Notes under the pieces: model-generated
Database searches by the model: none
What the model saw: only the letters and a program-made list of their open reading frames with translations
Told to the model about the DNA's origin: nothing
Made by a program: the position numbers and the translations under genes
Shown here: positions 58,142 through 64,000 of the stretch, piece by piece
Layout: the number at the start of each line of letters is the position of its first letter
Position numbering within the stretch: the stretch's first letter is position 1
Assembly (NCBI GenBank): GCA_015501055.1
Contig: JADNYV010000023.1
Span: forward strand, 280,710-344,709
Direction of reading: 5' to 3'
Source: Mucidula mucida
Taxonomy: Eukaryota; Basidiomycota; Agaricomycetes; Agaricales; Physalacriaceae
DNA: 64,000 bases

Positions 58142-60606
58142 TCAAAGATCATCAAAATCATCGTCAAAGTTGTTCTCCACGGCGTCGACTCCAGCTGATG
58201 TTGTAGCTTTCCTGGTACCGCGCCTGGCCTCCACAATGGCTTCACAGTGTTGGAAGATGTCGTCCCACTGGTCTTCGCTCAATGCCTGCGCTCGGGGGAG
58301 GAGCTTTTGTCCAGCCTCTGCACCCCACGGCTTGTCCTTGAAACTATCCGCGTTGTTTTTGCCGGCAGTCTTCTCCTTCTGCAGGTAACCATTCTGCCAC
58401 ATCATGAGTGCTCGCTTGACCTAGAAGTTGTTTAGAGACGAGGAGGAAGCAGGAAACAAGAAACCTACCGATATAGCACATAGACTCAACGCTCCAACTG
58501 GATTACCGTACGACTCCTCGAAAGGGATGCCCCCAACAAGGTTGACATGGAATGCAAAGACCTCCAGCACGAGAGGACCAAGGAAGTCTCCGGTAGGCTA
58601 CAACATGGAGCTTAGAATAGTGTATAGAAAGAGGGAAATGATTACACACCGGGTTTGCGTTAGGATCACCAAAGAACCAACGCGCCTTCGTGAGCTGTGA
58701 GACAATCCACTCCTTCCGAAGCTCGATTGTGTTGTAAGGCTTCATCTCCGGGCGATCCCACCAGTTTTTAAGCGTCGTGAGGCCCGTTTGCCCCACATCG
58801 CTGCGATATGTTCGAATATTTGACTGTGCCTATCCGAATTGAAGTCAGCGTCAAGCTAGCATGTTAATAAAAATACCGACGACTCCGAGAATGGCTGGAT
58901 GATCCGCTCGCACAATGTTCTGCCCATTGTGCAGAAAATGGACCTCAAGATGGCCGAAGAATCGCAGCCACTCCTTGCGCACGATTGAGCGCAATTCCTT
59001 GTCACTGTTCGCAGCAAAAATATTCTTGAGGCTGCCCACGTAGTCGAGGATCCGTGCCATCACCTGCTTCTGCCATTTGGACAGTTCTGATGAGTCCACA
59101 GGAAGATGGTAGTTTCTCCAGACAGTGCGTTTCCCAGTCGCTGGCGTCTCGCGCTCCTTGCCGTCGATCTCCTTGACGTCCGCGGGAATGATGGCTATCG
59201 CATTACGGTGTCGGCGCTAGTGCGGAGTACATCAGATATAGCACGTAAACAATGCCATAACGTACTTTGCTTCCTCCCTTGATCTCGCCGCTGGCGGCCT
59301 CTACGTTTTCCTTCACCTTTGACGCACGAGCAGCGGCAAGACTCGCCGGACTCTCCACATCGTCAAACTCCCCGACGACTTCTCCAAGTGAGGTCGTAGA
59401 TGCTGCTGCCTCCGTTTGGTAGCGATTAATCGTCTTTTTCCAATCCGTGGAGATGCCTCCCTGTTCGTTTGCCTTGGATCGCTTTTTTTGCCTGTGAATA
59501 CGAGTAAGTCGTGCATAAGTGAAAGCAAAATTTACAAACTGATTGTTGTCTTGAGGCTCCGCTTCCTTGCGCTTGTTTCCTGTAACCGTCTTTGGTTGGA
59601 CTGGTGCCTTCGCTGGCACATCTCGTGCTGATTCGATTTCCCAGCGAGTCGAAGTTTTTGCGACCTAAAGGTAAGTTAGATTATACTTAATGCGATATGT
59701 AGCTTACCTTTTTAGCAGCCGCTGTCACCTTCCTTTTCTTGCTTGCGTTGCCCTTTGCTTTTACAGCGTCCTGGGCCTGCTTCCATGCCAAATACTGGAA
59801 GTAGTCCTCTTTCTGAGAAGGCGTCATCCCTGGGGGTATAATGGGTGCTGCGGCGGTGGTCCTCTTCCTCTTCTTGGGCCGTTCCTTTTGCTAGCCACAA
59901 CATCATCCGCCAGTGGATCCTCCTCCTCGTCGCTTGCCTCGTCATCATTTTCGTAGGCATCAGAGTCATCCGAGTCATAGTTGGGATTGAGAGGGCCCGA
60001 CAAGTCGTCATCATTGCCCACGGCGACATGGGGGTCATTGTTAGGCTCCGAGTCATCATCAAAAGGCACTCTCACCGTACATGCTGCCCTCCGACTCTGT
60101 CTCTGGTGGAAGATGAAGGAGAAGACCAAAATCACTGTCACCCCCCTCCATGTCAACATCCGCATCCTGCTCTATCTCGCCGTTGAAATCCTTCCCATCA
60201 TCCATGCCAGTAAAGAAGTTGTCCTCTGGTGGCTCGGGGGAACGTGCGGTTGTGGCAGCCGCTACGGGGTCCGGAGGAGCGGCGGATAATTGCTGTGGGG
60301 GTGCAGTAGGCGGAGTCGTGGCAGTTAACTGAATGGATGGAACGACGTTAGCTTCCAGCAAATCGGGTCGAACAGACTCATTAATTCTATTCGCCACGGC
60401 CTGCTTATCCTGTGCCCGTGCTACTCGTCGTCGCGACTCTGACTGAGCCGCCTTGGTAGCTGCTTCCTCGCCGTTCTGACGCTGCTTTTCCTGCCGCGAA
60501 GCCTCTGCCTTTTGCTGTTTTGCTTCCTCAATCTCTTTGCGGGTACGCTTCAATAAGGAGTCGTCAATTTTGACAGTGCGCCGCGCGTCGCATAGCGCTT
60601 AGACAT
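58142..60606 (-). CDS. DUF6532-like protein, often transposon-associated
   Basis: From ATG 60606 (MSKRYATRGALSK) the protein has a coiled, charged start (KRTRKEIEEAKQQKAEASRQ), a Pro-rich linker, an acidic run (DDSDAYENDDEASDEEEDPL) and a basic segment. A helical domain follows: VDSSELSKWQKQVMARILDY, SIVRKEWLRFFGHLEVHFLH, RADHPAILGVVG, NPPTGDFLGPLVLEVFAFHV and PVGALSLCAISVKRALMMWQ. This order matches DUF6532 as I remember it. It ends FDDDFDDL and TGA 58142-58144. One T too many near 60065 and one C too few near 59878 disturb the frame, and the link between the first codons and the rest is unclear. The function is unknown. Confidence 0.65.
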
Positions 60607-60764
60607 GGCGCCACGTGAAGAGGTTAGGTGGGGGATGGAATGGAGGGTGGTTGAAAAATTGCACAATGGCGGCTTGATTTTGTAAGCATACTTCCGACGA
60701 TTTCCAACCGGCTCTTTACTGACTCGCTGTGTAGCCCCTGTTCGTATCTCTCTCCATCGTCACC
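60607..60764. promoter_or_regulatory. short divergent promoter between DUF6532-like and transposase genes
   Basis: Only 158 bases separate the two start codons, so both genes share this region. No single box stands out. Confidence 0.5.
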
Positions 60765-63700
60765 ATGAGCACTCGTCAACGCCGCACTCTCGGTTCTATT
60801 CCTTGCACTTTTGCGGGATGTGCAAGGATGTTCTACAATCAGAGTGGTCTCACCCAACATGTTAATTCCCAACACTACACCATCGAGCAACCACTTCCAT
60901 TGCCCCCGGCAGCCAACAAGGACATATATAATTTGACAATGGTTTTAGTTCCAGCCCTCCTCGTTCGCGCGGACCCACACCTTCTCCTTCTGCGGACCCA
61001 CACCTTCTCCTCCTCATTCCTCATCACCTTCGCCCAATCGTGAACCATCTCCTAATGCTGATCATGCGAACAAACGGCGTCGTCAGGTCTTTGGCACCAA
61101 ACATATCACCCTTATCTCACTGGTGATCCTTGTGATAAGGACGGCAATCCTCTTCCGCCTGATACTCCACCACCACCACCGCCACCTACACCCGCCAATG
61201 CTTGGGCTCCCTTCGATGACGAGATCCAATTCCGGGTGTCCGAGTTCCTCTTTCGCAAGGTTGAAATGTCACAGGGCGATATTGACCACCTTATGGAGCT
61301 ATGGGATTTATCGATGCAGCAGCATGGAGGTTGCGCACCGTTTGGGGACCACGACAAGATGTACGCAGGCATTGATGACATTCCTCTTGGCAGTGCGCCG
61401 TGGAAGTGCTTCGTTGCTCCTCCGCCACCTGATCTCCCACGAATGCACCAGAGTGGAAGAAACAGTCATACCAGATCTGGTACCAAGACCCCGACACCGT
61501 CATCAGCAACATGCTTGCCAATCCGGACTTCGCAAGCGAGTTCAACGCCTCTCCTTATGTGCATATTGGGCCCAATGGAAAGCGACGCTGGAGCGAGTTT
61601 ATGTCTGGGAACTTCTCTATAATCATGCTGTACGTCGTTCTCCTCTCTTCTTCATACAACTCTAACACTGCCTTTTCTAGACAATGATCTTCGAAAGTGA
61701 TAACTCGACAAAGGGGTGCATGTATATTCCCATGATCCTGGAAGCGACAAGACGACCGTATCTGTTGCTACTGGCAATGTCGAATATCATCCCCTCTACC
61801 TACAGATGGTAATCTTCATGGCTCTGTGCGTCGGGCTCATCGAGGCGGCGTAATTCCTATTGGTTTCCTTGCCATCCCGAAAGGTAAGGTTTCTTATTGT
61901 GTGTATGCAGCAACAGTATCTAAATTCGTACCACAGCTGATCGCAAATTTGACAACAATATTGCCTTCCGCATCTTCAAGAAGCAACTCTTCCACGACTC
62001 AATTGCTGCAATTCTTCAGTCAGCGTGTCCCGCAATGTCCACCCCAGTCGTTCGTCTGTGCCCGGATGGACATTATCGTCGAGTGGTTTATGACATTGCC
62101 TCCTACATCGCCACTATCCGGAACAGGTCCTTCTGGCAGGCGTTGTTTCTGGGTGGTGTTGCAAGTATGTTGCCTTGATTTTCTTTTTCTGTTTGATACT
62201 AACATATCTCTAGGTGCGACACCATGAGTAACAATCTTGATGGACCAGCAAATCAACGAACCAAGGCTATGCACGATGTTCTACTCGAGGAGCTTGACGA
62301 TGACGTTCTGTGGGATAACTATGGTATTGACGCCGACGTCGAGGTAAGCATCAGTTCTTTACTAATGTTATCTTGATATGTGCTCACCCACAGTATAGCC
62401 CTTTATCGAAAACTTCCCTCGCGCCGACATTCACGAGATTTTGACATCCGATCTTCTACACCAGATCATTAAGGGCTCGTTCAAGGATCACCTCGTTGAA
62501 TGGGTTGGAATGTATCTTGAAATCACTCATGGGAAGAAGCGCGCGAAGGATATCATGGATGATATAGATCGCCGGTAAGCACTTGATGTCTAGACTGCCA
62601 GTGTTTCTCATTTGAACTGTAGAATCTCTGTCACCCCTGCCTATCCAGGATTACGTCGGTTCCCACATGGTCGTCGTTTCAAGCAATGGACCGGCGATGA
62701 TTCGAAGGCACTTATGAAGGTACGCACTTATTGTGATCCTTGTAGTTGAAGACTTACGATTGAGTCTAGGTGTACCTTGCTGCTATAGCAGAGTACATGG
62801 ATGAGCGGATTACGAAGGCGTTCGCCGCCTTTCTTGACTTCTGCTACCTCGTCCGGCGAACCGACATCACTGAGGATGATCTCGACAAGATTAACAAGTG
62901 CATCGAGGACTTTCACCACTACCGCGAGGTCTTCATTGAAGCGGAGGTCCGCGAAGACTTCAACCTTCCACGCCAGCATGCCATCGTCCACTACATCCAA
63001 CATATCATTCAATTTGGTGCTCCAAACGGTCTGTGCTCGTCTATCACCGAGTCTCGACACATTACAGCAGTCAAGAAACCTTGGCGGCGGTCGAGCAGAT
63101 ACAAGGCTCTCAGTCAGATGCTGCTCACCAATCAGCGTCTCAATAAGCTTCTTGCCTTGCGCGTGGACCTCGGCCATCGTGGACTGCTCCCTCGCCTGCA
63201 CAAACACCCACCAGATCCTTTCGATGTGGGAGATGAGGACGATGGTCCAATTGATGAATGTGTGCTCTCTGAGGTTGTTATGGCAGTAACTCGAGGTATG
63301 TTAGTCTGCTTTCATTGCTGTTCATCTGATTGATGTTCATGAAGAGCCAAAATACCCGCGCGACCTTGATAGTCTTGCCGCTTATGTTTGTCAGCCGGAT
63401 CTCCCAGACCTAACGCGCCGCTTTCTTTACGAACAATTGAACGGACTATCAGAGAATATCGACATTGACGACTGCCCCGAGATCTATTCCAACATCTATG
63501 TTCACCACTCCGCCACCGCTTACTTCTACTCGCCAAGCGACATATCCGGTATTCGGGGCATGAAGCGCGAGAGAATCCGCTCGACACCCTCGTGGTATGG
63601 TCACCATCGACGCGATTGTGCGCTTCTCGCACAGGATGGCACTAAGGAAGGCTTTAAGAGTATGAGTGTTGTTCGCATCATGCTCTTCTTCTCGTTTCGA

Positions 63701-63829
63701 TATGATGGGAAGGAGTATCCGTGCGCGCTTGTCCATTGGTTTGATCGATGTGGGGTAAAGCCGGATTCCAAGACGGGCATGTGGGTTGTCCGTCCAGACA
63801 AACGTGGGGTGCATAATAAGCCTACCTGA
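60765..63829 (+). pseudogene. Plavaka-type transposase (CACTA/CMC-like), frame repeatedly slipped
   Basis: ATG 60765 opens a C2H2 finger (CTFAGCARMFYNQSGLTQHV, then NSQH). Plavaka blocks follow: YHPYLTGDPCDKDGNPLP, IWYQDPDTVISNMLANPDFA, GSDKTTVSVATGNVEYHPLY, RRAHRGGVIPIGFLAIPKAD, LCPDGHYRRVVYDIASYIA, NFPRADIHEILTSDLLHQII, RFKQWTGDDSKALMKVYLAA, FLDFCYLVRRTDITEDDL and FGAPNGLCSSITESRHITAV, ending at TGA 63827-63829. Slips of one base near 61100, 61437, 61738, 61811 and 62107 break the conserved frame, each a missing base and most in short homopolymers. Plavaka enzymes are DDE-type cut-and-paste transposases. The right end of the element is probably beyond the window. Confidence 0.85.
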
Positions 63830-64000
63830 CTGTTATACATCTGGAGGCTCTCATTCGAGGAGCTCATCTACTTCCAAGTTTGGTTCACATCCGTACCGAT
63901 GAATTACATTATGCCTACTCATTAGACTGCTTCGACTATTTTTATGTTAATAAGTACATAGATTATCATGTGCATGAGAATATTTCTGAGTTCTTGCATT
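63830..64000. other. 3' flank of the transposase, no gene seen
   Basis: The last 171 bases are AT-rich. No terminal repeat matching 57.7 kb was found before the edge. Confidence 0.5.

Overview
The window is nuclear DNA of a filamentous basidiomycete, almost certainly an Agaricomycete (mushroom or bracket fungus). Genes are densely interrupted by GT-AG introns of about 45-60 bases. Several families are typical of this class: a DUF6535 membrane protein, a DUF6532-like protein, a Plavaka-type transposase, 2OG-Fe(II) oxygenases of the kind often found near Agaricomycete transposons, F-box/LRR paralogues and small cysteine-rich secreted proteins. No bacterial-type operons, CRISPR arrays or organellar genes were seen. 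All gene models were spliced by eye.

Layout. 1-17.4 kb is mostly ordinary genic DNA: the 3' end of an ABCC (MRP-type) transporter, a small secreted Cys-rich protein, an unknown basic protein, a pseudokinase fused to armadillo repeats, a DUF2306 membrane protein divergent from it, a small CxxC protein, a four-helix membrane protein, relics of an F-box/LRR gene and a large DUF6535 protein. 18-22.7 kb is a retroelement nest: a Ty1/copia fragment with its 5' LTR but no reverse transcriptase, then a Ty3/gypsy-type gag. 22.7-37.7 kb is an old inverted duplication of a three-gene cassette (GH127-like enzyme, a SWTWFEA-motif protein, the small secreted protein). Its arms of roughly 3.7 kb flank about 7.4 kb holding a 178-residue protein, an intron-containing tRNA-Thr(AGT) and a large disordered-N-terminus protein. 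Nearly every cassette gene is damaged, differently in each arm. 39.4-45.7 kb is gene-poor and rich in DNA elements: two 1.13 kb copies of a TIR element carrying a 2OG-Fe(II) oxygenase ORF, a 248-bp MITE with the same ends, and a perfect 40-bp inverted repeat. 45.7-64 kb holds an intact F-box/LRR gene, a chromodomain/coiled-coil protein, a small protein of possible beta-trefoil type, a signal-peptide/single-TM protein, a 5'-truncated amino acid permease, and a head-to-head pair of a DUF6532-like gene and a Plavaka transposase running to the right edge.

There is no single pathway here. The unifying theme is genome plasticity: retroelements, cut-and-paste elements carrying host-type domains, segmental inversion-duplication, and families (F-box/LRR, SWTWFEA, small secreted protein) present as one good copy plus relics. 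Many disrupted frames differ from the conserved frame by one base, often in a short homopolymer. Assembly error must be excluded before those genes are called dead.
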